A stretch of 64,000 bases of DNA, taken from the NCBI GenBank assembly GCA_950295325.1, contig OX485803.1:55255554-55319553 (forward strand), read 5' to 3'. This DNA is from Polytrichum commune. Taxonomy: Eukaryota > Streptophyta > Polytrichopsida > Polytrichales > Polytrichaceae. Positions 12,594-24,127 of the stretch are shown piece after piece. Numbering within the stretch: position 1 is the stretch's first letter; each line of letters starts with the position of its first letter. Both the position numbers and the translations under genes were made by a program. The notes beneath the pieces were generated by a model that was given only the letters and a program-made list of their open reading frames with translations, did no database searches and was not told the origin of the DNA.

Positions 12594-14338
12594 GGTGTAG
12601 TGTAGTTGATGGGGTAGAGTGTGATGGAGACCTATGGAGGTACTAATGTCTCCCTGAATCAAACCTGAGATGATGTGTGAGGATTTTCAGACAGAGAGAT
12701 GTTTTCAAGATTCTGTTTGAGTTCTGCTCGGGAATTATTGACATCCTCACACTCCATTCCAACAGGATCAGATGTGGCATATTCTTCAGGTACTTTGAAC
12801 CCATTCTGCACAAAGGTCCACCAAGTTTCCACAATCCATTGTGTTGTTTTTGTTGGTCACTGGGTCTTGCAGCATCCATGTGTTACCATCCGCAACTATT
12901 TTGAGGTAGTTGAAAGGCACAAATTCTCTTTAGTACTTAGATATGCCACTATACCCATTCCATGTGAAGCTGTTAAATCCATCATGGGTCACATCTATCA
13001 AAAGTGGTCAAACATCAAGAAACTGGTGCGTGTGACCAAGATCCCTTTGCATCACCTTGTAGCATTTGGCATGACATGCCACACGAGTTACCCTCAGGTT
13101 TTGAATAACTAGGCCAAGGGCATGGCGTCATAATGGTTAAGCTTTTGACTTCAAAAGTATTTCTGCTTTTGGGTATAACAAGACTTTGGTTTGAACAAAG
13201 CGTCTGACTGATTTATGCGCCAACAAACAAGATAGCAATGAATCACATATTCAGTGACTTTTTTCATTTTCTGGAAGTCGTGCATACTGGCTTAATCTTC
13301 AAAGAATGGAGTAAACTGGTAATTTATTTATTTTTAATTTTCTTTCCCCCCTCCGGATTTTGACCGGCCTTCTCTGCACTTCTCAGTGTACTGACCCTCC
13401 TCCAGATCAGCAAAGGTGAGTTGGAAAGGAGTAAAAAATCCAATAAACTCCCCACAACACCAAACCTGCCATAGGCATCATAGCTGTCCAAAGAGACGAC
13501 CTCCTCTGTCCACAGAATGCCAACAGAAGTGTTCAGCCACTCTAACCCTGCAATAGCTCCACACAGCCTCCTTTCTCCTCGGAATCTGCATACTCGGTTT
13601 ACAGTAACAGGGTTGGTGCATGGCAAGGACCCCCGCACACCACACATCATCCATCCTGACCTGGTTCAGTTAAAATGCTGGGCCCGTAAATTTCAGAAAT
13701 GGCTGGCATGCAATTGATGTTCCTGCAGGGAAATTGGCAACCTTCAAACTGGCCAAGTACACAAGAAGATTCAGTGCACCGTACCACAGCCTGAAACACA
13801 ATCTGCAAGTGAATGGGATGCCACCCATGGTTCTATCAACCAGAATGTAGCTGCCCCTGTATCTGTCTACCAATCTCATTACGTGACAAATGCAATGACC
13901 TAGCTCCCCCTGGGTGGTCAAATAGGCCGCAGGCTGCTTTCTACAAAACCTGATCAGACTCTGAAGTCCATAACCCCACTTCCAGTATGGCTGGATAGAT
14001 TGGATCCTGCAAGGGGCTTGGCAAACTTCAAACTGGTTGAATACACATAGAGATTCACTGGCCCCTACCATAACCTGAAACGCAAGACTCACAAAACTCA
14101 ACACAATCTGCAATGCCACCCAGGCTTCATGCTTCGACCAGGAGCTGCAAGAGCGTCAGGTTGAAGCTGGATGCCAATGGCTTGAAATTGAAGCTCTTGG
14201 GTTGACCCAGACAACTTAGCCTGGCCCAGTTGATATAGCAAGCATCACAAACTATACACATTTACTTATTTGTTATTGGGACCCGCAACAGTGACCTAAC
14301 ATTACTTATATGCGTTCTTTCTTCCGGCCTATCCTTAC

Positions 14339-14790
14339 CCCTCGAACCCATCACCTGTGCTCACCGAAAGTTCATCTACCAACTTCACCAAGAATTGCAA
14401 TAGAAAGAGGGATTTGGGCAATGCTCTTTTAACAACAAAATTTGTAAAAATACTTATGAATACCTCGACAGCAATCTTTGTCCTGTGGGAGGCTGTACAA
14501 GGTTGTGTAAAACTTGCGAATGCAATTTGCTTAAATAGATTCTAGTAGGCCACTCTGAGGAGCCACAACGAAATTATATTACCGTGAGATATCCTCACCC
14601 CCAAGTTTTAGGATTTTGAAATGCCTAGACCTAAAACGATCAAATGACTTGTTACTTCGAAAATGCATCCCAACAACAAACAAATTTGCTTCAGGAGTTT
14701 TGTTTCTCGGAAGAACTGAAACCCTCGAATCCCATCATGGCCGCCATCTCTGCATCCATCATCACATTCCCTCCTCCTTCTCCCTTTTCC
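14339..14790 (-). repeat. Duplicated 3' end of the SNU23-like gene
   Basis: This stretch is a tandem copy of 14835-15235. The gene-proximal copy holds the last codons of the SNU23-like gene and its 3' flank. The distal copy still encodes AAMMGFEGF and a stop but is diverged. Landmarks shared by both copies are CCATCATGGCCGCCAT (14729 and 15204) and TGTGCTCACCGA (about 14356 and 14851), so the offset is 475-495 bp. The distal copy has no zinc finger and is presumably non-functional. Confidence 0.75.
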
Positions 14791-15160
14791 TTCCCCCCGC
14801 CTGTATGCCTTCTTCCTTGAAGCCAATCCTTGCTCCTTGAATCCATCATCTGTGCTCACCGACAATTCATCTAACAACCTCAACAAAAATTTGCAAATAG
14901 AAGAGGGATTTGGGCGAAGGACTTTGACTACAAAATTTGCAAAAATGCTTATATAAACCTCGACGGCAATCTTTTTTCTTTTCCTGTGGAAGGCTGTACA
15001 GGTTCGAGTAAAAATTCAGAATACAGTTTGCAAGAAGGCCACTCTGAGAGCCACACTCATATATATTACCATGAGACACCCTCACCCTCTCAAGTTTTAG
15101 GGTTCGGGATGTCTTAGACCTAAAAGGATCGAATGAATGTATGGCAACAACAAATTTGCA

Positions 15161-15805
15161 TTAGGAGGTTTGCTTCTTGGAGGAAGTGAAACCCCCGAAC
15201 CCCATCATGGCCGCCATATCTGCATCCATCGTCAGATGACCTCCTCCCGCTCCACCTTCTTCCTTTCCCACTCCTCCACCTTCCTTTTCCCTCTTCTTCT
15301 CCTTCTTCTTCTCTCGCCTATTCCGCTTCCTCTCCTCCTCCTCCTCACTCTGCCTCTGTATTCTCGTATCAAAGTCCTGCTCCGTAAACCCCCCCGCTGT
15401 CTTCTTCCTCTTTAGGGTTTCAAACCGGTCCTGCACCTGCTGCAACGAAGCTCGCTCCACACGCATGGACATGCCCAGCGCCCTCTGGTGCTTCTTCCCA
15501 TTGATGTGGTCCAGGTAATTCGCAGAATCTTTCACAACACACTCACATACGCTGCAGAAATACCCCGCCTGCTGACTCAACGGTGCCACGGGTGTCACCA
15601 CCTGCGTCTTCCCTAACCTCGAAGTGAGATCCACCTCGTAGTCGCGGTTCTTCAAGGGTTTCCTCTGCACCAACGGTCCCCTTGGTTTTCCCTTGTGCCT
15701 TCCCTCCAACTCTTCTTCTTCCTCCTCCTCTCGCTCTAACGCCCGCTTCGCAAACTCTTCCTTGTCCCATTTCCGCCGAGACGTGTTGTCCACCCCTGCC
15801 GCCAT
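15161..15805 (-). CDS. ZMAT2/SNU23-like: SNU23/ZMAT2-like U4/U6.U5 tri-snRNP zinc-finger protein
   Basis: A 214-codon intronless gene for the ZMAT2/Snu23 family. These proteins are components of the spliceosomal U4/U6.U5 tri-snRNP that act in the nucleus around spliceosome activation. Visible features, in order: an N-terminal RRKWDKEEFAKRALERE helix, a Glu run, the conserved LVQRKPLKNRDYEVDLTSRL segment, a matrin-type C2H2 finger (CSVCECVVKDSANYLDHING followed by KKHQ, about residues 89-113), a helical ERASLQQVQDRFETLK region, a Lys/Arg/Glu-rich stretch, and the family C-terminus AAMMGFGGF. The frame stays open upstream to 15925, but MAAGVDNTSRRKWDKEEF matches the usual start and the upstream residues look like untranslated sequence. 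Length fits the family (about 200 residues). Its 3' end is tandemly duplicated downstream. Lack of introns could mean an old retrocopy or lineage-specific intron loss. Confidence 0.93.
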   Translation of the reverse strand: MAAGVDNTSRRKWDKEEFAKRALEREEEEEEELEGRHKGKPRGPLVQRKPLKNRDYEVDLTSRLGKTQVVTPVAPLSQQAGYFCSVCECVVKDSANYLDHINGKKHQRALGMSMRVERASLQQVQDRFETLKRKKTAGGFTEQDFDTRIQRQSEEEEERKRNRREKKKEKKREKEGGGVGKEEGGAGGGHLTMDADMAAMMGFGGFTSSKKQTS

Positions 15806-16534
15806 AACGACCTCCTCCTGTGACCACCACCACAGAAGAAGAAGAATAAGCTTCCGATGGGAAACAGGCGCGCCCAAAGATTGATTGGCAATTGATCCCG
15901 TCACAGTAGAGCTCCGATTTCGCAAACAACTGCAATCGCAGCAGCAAAATAACTTTCCGTGTCGTGGTGGTCGCGGAAAACAAACAGGATGAGTGTGTAG
16001 TATGCAGCGGGTATCTCTGTTTTGATATCAACTAAATGGAGTTCAATATCCGGATGTGCAGGGTATTACAAATATTGAGTGTCCGAGGGCATGTGTTAGC
16101 TGGCCTTGCATACGTGGGCACTGCATACGTGGCATTTGGACTACAGTAATCCTTCAATACACTCTGACCTCTCTAATATCACACATGTGGCAACCAAGGT
16201 GCACGTGATATTAAGGAGGTTTGTAGTGTTAACATGGATGCATGATAATAGAGATGTTAGTGTAGTGTGTGGCATTATGGAGCAATGTTGAACTTGATGA
16301 TTCCATACATGGGACGTTGTTAATGTCACGATATGCCCAAAAGTGGCGCTGCACACAAGCTCAAAGACATTGCTAGTCACACATGAAATCTCCATGCACA
16401 CAAATTTAAAGGCCGATGACCCCTAATCACACATGAACCGATTCACTTTTCAGATGTAATCAGTTGATGTTCAGCACTTCAACAATCATCATAGATGAAT
16501 TTGTGGAGTATACTCCAAATGAATAAAGAAAATT

Positions 16535-16645
16535 TGAAAATAACCGGATGAAGTTTAAGACTTCAAACAAATTACGGATCATTCTAGAGGAACCTATATA
16601 ATGATCCTCATATTAATGAAGAAAAATTGAAAGATCACACGTAAC
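16535..16645 (-). mobile_element. hAT-like MITE fragment, copy 4
   Basis: Internal part of the family on the minus strand (AAATAACCGGATGAAG, TTCTAGAGGAACCTATATAA). It runs directly into the foldback element at 16640. Confidence 0.5.
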
Positions 16646-16749
16646 ATTATTCAGATCCATAACAATATTCTATGGAACTGATAATATATCCAAGGAATAA
16701 TCCCCACATTCGGTCCCATACAACATAGTTATGGATATGAATAATGTTG
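16640..16749. mobile_element. Foldback (palindromic) MITE, copy 1, degenerate
   Basis: The arms AACATTATTCAGATCCATAA and the reverse complement of GTTATGGATATGAATAATGT face each other around CCCCACATTCGG. It is the shortest and most diverged of three copies (others at 39928-40099 and 46038-46193). Confidence 0.65.
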
Positions 16750-17985
16750 GCACCATGAGGTTGCTCCCTTAATGACATATGAGAGGGGAATGTGACAATG
16801 AGGAGGGAAAATTGAATTGAGCACATCTGTTCCCTATAATTTGGGGATATAAGAAAGGGAGTGACATTATGGAGGGTGACATTACAAAGGTTAGGGCACA
16901 TTGTAACAACTACAAACTTTGTAGCAACTTCTTGTAGGAGATAAACTTATGTTGTGGTGGTCCCAAAAATTGAACATGATATTGTTGCAGGTATTGTTGT
17001 TTTAATACACTCGTGGGTACATGTATTGAAATAGTGATTAGATGGAGGTTGATATCCGGAAGGTTACAATTTTTTGAATGTGAATGTCCATGCAAGGGAA
17101 ACCTGGACTAGGGATTCGTGGACTAAGAATTCATGGTGTCTACGTGAACTCATTCGTTAGAAAGGCAAAAACATAGCAAACTATTTCACATTATGCAAGC
17201 AACTAATTTCTAATCATTTAACTCCATAAATGACATTAAAAGCCCCAAATTAGTCCAATATACTGTAGTCAAAATGAAATTGAATCTCAATCTTGTAGGG
17301 AACTTGTCTTTTTATTGGAGCCCCTTCATCCACAATGGATGAGTTTACATAGACTTCACAAACCCCAAGTTGGGAAATATGAGCCTTGGACGATGTTGCA
17401 TATATATGTCGGTCTTTCATATGTGGACACTACATATACGTGTGTTCAAAGAAAAGTGTACATGTTCCCAAACCCAATAGAGAGACATCAAAGCAAGTAC
17501 GAGTTACTTCATATAAGGGGTAATGTATGTACGTACAACACTACAAAATTACAAAATCTCCATATTTAATGTTGCAACTTAATTTAGCGATGGTTGCAAT
17601 TAATTGCACTTACATGTTTGAAGATTCCTAACGTTGGAAAGTTCAACATTGGATAGTCTTCAGAGAAGATAGTAAATAGGCCTTTCCCACTTAGTAAGGT
17701 CAATATAAGTGCTAGCAAAAGCAATAAGTATCAACTCTTAGCTATAGACAACTATAATCAAATAAAAATGGTTTGAGCCAAAAATGATAACAAACATTTA
17801 CATTGAATGTCACTTGTGGAAGTTGGGCAACCAAACAATTTATATGTTAGTCGTGTCTCCTAACCAAGCCTGCAAGGGGAGGGGAGGGGGGGGGGGTACT
17901 CATAGTAAATTTTTGGAGACATTTGCGATAATCACTTATTTTCAGGAAGGTATTATCTTTAAAAACTAGAGTCTTTTAACTAGAA

Positions 17986-18640
17986 AAATCCTACTGAGCT
18001 TATAATACCCTATTGGTAATTAGAAATCTAAAATGCATTCAATATTAAACACCCAACTTTTCTTACAAATTTTTGATAGCCTTTAATTTTTAGTTGAAGG
18101 GGGGGGGGGGTACATTGTGAATTGGCATTTTAACAACGGGATTGCATTGTTGTGGTATGGCAAGAAGAAAACACAATAAAAAATAATTTCCCCAACAAGA
18201 TTGTAATGAAGATTGCAAGTAGAGTGCAACCTTAAAATTTAGTGTGTTAAGAAACACAACTGTCCAACACTTCCAAGATAGCAAGAGTTTGTACATCATT
18301 TACAAAAGAATTTCAAACATCGAACATTGTCTCAAATACACCCATTCGTCTCAATCTTTAAACATAATGAAGTTCAAAGTAACCTTAATGAAGAGAAACC
18401 TTCATGGAATAAAATCCAATCCTCTATCTTCTTTGATGAAGCAAAATGTAGTCCCTTACACATGTTATATGCCATAATTTATATATATATATATGGTTTC
18501 CAACATTAATTTCTCCCCTATGTATATATGTATTATATATATATAATATAATTCTTCAAAAACATTATTCAAATGCATATTAAATACCCTATATTTTATC
18601 GCACGTTGATTCTGAAACACAACTAGTGCCCCCCTCAGGG
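17986..18640. repeat. Direct repeat with poly-G tract, copy 1
   Basis: Shares most of its length with 19430-20050 in the same orientation: AAATCTAAAATGCATTCAAT, a G12 tract at 18099-18110, TGTGAATTGGCA, TTGATGAAGCAAAAT and TTTTATCGCACGT. The frames across it (18244-18509) are not conserved in the second copy. Confidence 0.8.
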
Positions 18641-19429
18641 TGTAAACAAAGTTTGTGGGTACGGTGCATGTGCTAACAACCTAGTAAGCACAAGTTGTTT
18701 TAACACATGCCTCCGGATCTTAAGAAAAGAAGTGATGGTATTCCGTTCCCACAAATCCCCTCATTTTACAGAATAGGCCACCATAGAGAAAGAATTGGAG
18801 GCCGTGGGGCTGACGAAACCTAGCTCGTACGCACAAATACATCACAAAACTTGTGAAGGAGATCAAACTTCAGTTGACGAAAGGAGTAGGCACCCGTGAA
18901 TAATTCACAAGCACAGGAGCACTCTTGTTAAAACTTGGTTGTACAAATGTTCTCATGGCGAGAGCCGGTGGAAACCATGGGGGGGTACTCATAATAAATT
19001 TTTGGAGACACATGGGACAACCACTTACGTTCAACTCGGGGGGGGGGGGGGGTAGTCATTGGTTGGAGTAGCAATATACATGCAAACAAATGATAGGGTA
19101 TTTTAAAAACATGAGGGCTAAAAATTATAAATGGACTTAAGAGTAATATAGGGTATCAAAAATGACATTGGACATCTTTAAAGTACTATAGGGTATGGAA
19201 TAATAGGTAATTTGAAATTATAAGTAATGCAAGCCATTTTTCTATTAACCCAAAGTAGAAATTTACATAATGATAGCATGTGAAAAAAAGAAGATAATTG
19301 AAAGTAATACCCCCCTATAAAATAGTGGTTGTTCACACCTATATCCTTAACTTTTTAACACACTGCCCCCCCTGAGACGTTCAAGGGGGGTATTGTTTTT
19401 AGAAATTAAAATATTAGGAATCCTCAAAG

Positions 19430-20050
19430 TAGAAAATAATCCAATGAGTTGAAAATTTCAATACTCTATTGACAATTAGAAATCTAAAATGCATTCAATA
19501 TTAAATACCCAATTTCTCTTACAAATTTTTGATAGTCTTTAATTTTTAGCTGAAAGGGGGGGGGGGTACAATGTGAATTGGCAATTTTAACAACGAGATT
19601 GCATTGTTATGGTATGGCAGGAAGAAAACAATAGAAATTAATTTCACCAACAAGATTGTAATGGAGAATGCAAGTGGAGTGCAACCTTAAAATTTCGTGT
19701 GTTAAGATACACAACTATCCAACATTTGCAAGATAGGATGAGTTCGTACAACATTTGCAAAAGAATTTCACACATTAAATATTGTCTCCAATATTCCTTA
19801 ATATGTTAATGTTTAAACATAATAGAGTTCAAAATATCTTTGATGAAGAGAGACCTCCATCTTCTTTGATGAAGCAAAATATGATCCCTTACAGATGTTA
19901 TATGGCATGGGCTTTTTTATAATTGATTTCCAATATTATTTCCCCCCCTATATTATATATATTTTCAAATTTTATTCTTGAATGAATATTAAATACCCTA
20001 CATTTTATCGCACGTCGTTTCTAAAATACCACTAGTGCCCCCCACCCCTG
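19430..20050. repeat. Direct repeat with poly-G tract, copy 2
   Basis: Second copy of the 17986-18640 unit, with a G11 tract at 19556-19566. A further shared piece, TACTCATARTAAATTTTTGG, lies next to poly-G upstream of both copies (17897 and 18984), so the full duplicated unit may begin there. Confidence 0.8.
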
Positions 20051-20727
20051 CGGGTAACCAAGTAGTGTTAGCGGTGTAACTATGATTCAAATACACTAGA
20101 TTATTGTTCAATTAACGTTCATGTTTCAATGCTACAGTGTTAAAGAAAACATATCTTTAAAGTTATTTATCAATAAAAAAAAATTCTAATCATAACTAGG
20201 TATTCATAGCATTAAGTAACAAGTCTGGAATAACCTTCTTAAAAGAGCACCAAACTAGTTCATGCCAGTCTAATTCTCTATTAGAGTAAAGATGACACTA
20301 TCTTTGAGTTATTCTTCAACTATCTATAAGTTATTTGAGTAGTTACTTTCATTATTAAGAATCGATAATGTCAGTTTCTACAACAAAACTAATGCTAAGT
20401 GGCAATATAGGTTCTAATGCAAGCTAAATTAGAATCTAAACATATCTAAATAGCTACAAAGCAATAGAAAAAGTTGGTGGGGTCAAAAAGGTAGTTTTAA
20501 TTTTTGGAAAAGTCTTTCAAAATTTGCATTGAAAACCTTTTTGACATTTTTTTGAGCTATTATATTTTTATTAATTATCCATTCATTCACCCTTGTTTGG
20601 CAAGCTTTTCCCTTCTTATTAAACTAATATTGTGGATACTCAAAGGATAGGCTGGATAGCCCACTAGCATTGCTACTCAATGTCATGTTTTTGGATCTAA
20701 TGTGTATGTCAAGGGTATAGTGACTCC

Positions 20728-20745
20728 AAAAACCGAGTCTATGCA
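20728..20745. repeat. Outer inverted repeat, left
   Basis: AAAAACCGAGTCTATGCA, an exact inverted match to 22280-22297. The two lie 165-180 bp outside the Tc1 element and are related to its terminal repeats, but face the other way. Confidence 0.85.
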
Positions 20746-20909
20746 AGGAACTTGAAACTTCAAATGACGATGCTGGAAACAATAGTGATCGAAATCAAAA
20801 GCTATAAAATCAGAAAATGTAGAGTATAAAGTTCTACACACCCCTATAATGATAAAATCATGATTCCAATTACAACAAAGTAGATAAAGATGTTGAAAAA
20901 AAGTATGTA

Positions 20910-22116
20910 CATAGACTTGGTTTTTGTACTACAGTGTAAAAGACACTTAAAAAATTGTCCATCGCCCTTTTGCAACTAAAACAACTGCAATTCGATCAGG
21001 CATGCTAGCATACAATTGTCCACACTCCTCTAGACTAATAGAGTTGCAAACTTTTTGCACTCGAACCCATAATTGAAGAATACCATTGGGAGGACTACAT
21101 TATTAGTTCAATCGCCATTTGAGTAAAACCCATATGTGCTCAATAGGATTTAAGTTAGGGGATTGTGCAAGCCAGTCTAAAACACAAAATGGTTGCTTCC
21201 CAAACCATTCTCAAATAATCTTGGTTGTATGCACGGCAACATTGTCTTGTTGAAAAATAATTTCTTCAAGATTGAACCCAAATGCAAGTAATGTATTACA
21301 CAAATCTTGCTCTAAAATTGCAATGTAGCCTCTGGCATTCAAGTGCCCTTGTATATTATGCAACGACCCCAATCCTCTACATGTCAAACAACCCCAAAGC
21401 ATTATAGAGCCTCCACCATGCTTCACAATTTAATTCACAACACGCACATGGATGTTTTCTTTGTCCTCTATCCAACACCAAGTCCTCCCATCTGAATTGA
21501 AACGACATATTTTAGTTTTATCACTAAACACCACCCGCTCCCAATCACTCACAATTCAATCTTTGTACGTGCATTTGAGCAAAGCAAAATCTGTCTTTGA
21601 TGTTCTTCCGACTCAAAGCAGGCTTCTTAACCTTCGTAAAAGAAAACAATCCTTGTTCTCTCAACGCATTCTTCAAGGTATTGTCGCACATCTTTACACC
21701 CATCTCTCTGCGAAGCACTTTTGATGCCTCTGTTGCAGTTTCTAAACCGCCAACAGTAACTAGCCGTGAAGCATAACACTTCTCCCACTCTATCAAGACC
21801 TAAGGACGACCTTCTCTACACAATGATACACTTAGAAAGTCTCTTTCTCACTCTATTAACTGTAGATTGTGCCAAACCCACACTCTTTGCAATCTCTCTG
21901 CTGCTCCTCCCCTTCTCTATCAAGGCTACAATATTTTGCTTTTTCTCTTGTGAAATAGGTCTCATCTTTCTATACAGCCTCCATAAAACCACAAGAAGTA
22001 TTCAATACGACACACACGAAACCCTCAATTTTTTTTGGACTCAAAACGATGAAGAAACAAGAAAATGAGAGCTCTCAAAGAAGGTAGCAAGCAACACCTC
22101 AAAAACTAAGTTTATG
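20910..22116 (-). mobile_element. Tc1-like transposon with decayed transposase
   Basis: A 1.2-kb element. The left end TA|CATAGACTTGGTTTTTG is matched by the reverse complement of the right end, CATAAACTTAGTTTTTG (15 of 17 bases). The transposase stop codon lies 37 bp inside the left end, and its start lies about 150 bp inside the right end, the compact layout normal for Tc1. The right flank reads TG instead of TA. Confidence 0.75.
20947..21965 (-). pseudogene. Tc1-like DD34E transposase, broken
   Basis: A DNA cut-and-paste transposase of the Tc1 group, about 340 codons in all but interrupted by stops and frameshifts. Visible parts, in order on the minus strand: an N-terminal helix-turn-helix (MRPISQEKKQNIVALIEKG, then REIAKSVGLAQSTVNRV) from 21965; a second DNA-binding segment at 21545-21796 (TLKNALREQGLFS, KKPALSRKN); a catalytic-domain piece at 21211-21426 (KHGGGSIMLWGCL and IIFQQDNVAVHT, holding the second Asp); then SPNLNPIEHIW with the terminal Glu near 21140; and the C-terminus PDRIAVVLVAKGRWT just before the stop at 20947. 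The HGGG, QQDN and SPNLNPIEH signatures make the family secure. It cannot encode an active enzyme as it stands. Confidence 0.88.
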
Positions 22117-22279
22117 TGACGTCGACGTCTCTCTTCCTCTCACCGAAACCCTAGTGAAGTTGATGACATCACCATGACATCATCAAAAAGTCAACTTCTA
22201 GTTCTTTTACAATTACATTTTACATTTCATAAATATATCATTATCTTTTTGTGAAATGCCCATGAAAGTCCTTGTTTGA

Positions 22280-22297
22280 TGCATAGACTCGGTTTTT
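22280..22297. repeat. Outer inverted repeat, right
   Basis: TGCATAGACTCGGTTTTT, the perfect reverse complement of 20728-20745. See that entry. Confidence 0.85.
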
Positions 22298-23709
22298 GTA
22301 TGTCATGTCTTGTTCGTATCTATAGGCACAAAGAATTAGGGGAAAAAGGAAAAAAGAAAAGAAAAAGAAAGAGTCTTGGCAAGAAGGAATTCCATAAGGT
22401 CATAGACAAATCTTGTGAATATAACACTTTTGCCTTTACACACTACATGTAAGGTCCTTTTTAAAAATAAAAATAAAAATCCATTCTTATATTTGATGAC
22501 ATGTGGATTAACTTGATGATTATGTTGACAAAGATGAAGTATTGGAGAAGAAAAGACTTAGGACATGCAAAGTAGGAGTTGTGGGTCCTAATCCCATGCC
22601 TATGGACCAATGTTAGACCAATCATTTTAGCCTTTAGATTACTGAAACACATTCCTTTGTTTCATCATCCTAGTACATGTATATAATAATTATATTACTT
22701 CACTATTCTTGTTGAATTCTCCAATTCTCAATTTGCAACTCTAAAAATTAGTGTGGCTTTTTTTGTTAAAGTTTTATTCACCAAATTGGTGGCATAGGAC
22801 TATGTGGTAATACACCTTAGTTCATCTAGCAATGGTTTGTTCTCCCTAACCTCAACTCATCTAGTACATGCTTTGGAACTTTGTTATAACAACATCATAT
22901 GGGCGTTGACAAAATGATGGCTCCAAAGTTCCAAACTGGCTAGCCGTCGACAACAACATGTTGAGATCATGACAATGCATGCATGGCTTGTGACATCAAT
23001 TCACATGCACGGGTGCAACAAAGTAGGATGGCAGGACGATGGCATGGACCCAAACTAGTCTACTATACATTTTAGAAAGGGTCAAAGCAAGGTCGCACGA
23101 GTTGCCACAATCACCATTCCAAAGTTACAAAACAACTGACCTTTGATGATGGCAAATGTAGGTACAGTGCAGGGATGGCCGGGGACAAATATTTCATATG
23201 CACAAGTGCAATGGGCTTGGATGGCACATACCAAAACGTGGCCAAAACTATAACTTACATTAACAAGAAGCACATCGACATGGACATTGACACATTAATC
23301 ATATGTCTTCAAAACACCATTGTACACACAGATGGGCCTGTCTGTAATCACTCTCCAAGATATGGGTATGCACATCTTGACATCTTCCTCAGATCAACAC
23401 AAATCCCATGGTACATCTTTTAAAGCTGTTCAGTTTACATTGTACAATTCTATCAGTTCATACGGTCCCTCTGAAACAGAGAAACTTTGCTTTACATAAA
23501 GCACAACTCTCAAAAATGAAGGAAGGCAAGACAGTTCCTACTGTTCCAGTTCTGTGGCAAGTAGTTACAGCTGCTCCCAGAGACACTATAAAAATTCTTT
23601 GTTGGTAATTAAAAACTGTATAATTACTGTACTGTCTGTTTGTTTGTTTGTTTGTGTTGTTTGTGTGGATGAGGGAGTTTTCTTCTTCTTTTTCTTCCCT
23701 CCCTAAGTC

Positions 23710-24091
23710 TCAAAGTGGCCTACCTTTTGGGCTGTATTCTTGGGCGTAGATTGTACCCAAGTACCGCTGTTGGGTGTTGCGGTGGTTTGCAACGATCCAA
23801 GAAAGTGTCAAGAAGAGCAATGCTAGTGAAAGGAGCAACAATGGAATCCAGATATGTCGAAGTGCTGATTTGACTGGAGTGCATCGCTGGGTCACAATTG
23901 TGGAGAAGGTGTTGTACACGAAGGAGCAGTTGGAGAGACCGCTTATGGCTGGAATAAGGTCCAGTAATGTTTGAGCTCCTGCAAGTAGTCGACGATCGAG
24001 AAACAGTTAATTCCTCCAACAATGGCGAGTCTGTAGAGAGAATAATAGCCAACAATCCAGGCGTTTCCTAGGTATGACAGAAGATCTGCTG

Positions 24092-24127
<36 letters not shown>

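Noticed and set aside
12699-13112. 137-codon plus-strand frame
   Set aside because: No recognisable domain, and it overlaps a minus-strand frame of similar quality. Neither shows splice-supported continuation.
13670-14119. 149-codon minus-strand hydrophobic frame
   Set aside because: I considered a callose-synthase-like fragment, but no diagnostic motif could be found and there is an internal DNA repeat (ACTGGYYRARTACACA-like words), so it was left out.
15543-16031. 162-codon minus-strand frame overlapping the SNU23-like gene
   Set aside because: It is a +1 shadow of the SNU23-like reading frame and lacks its motifs.
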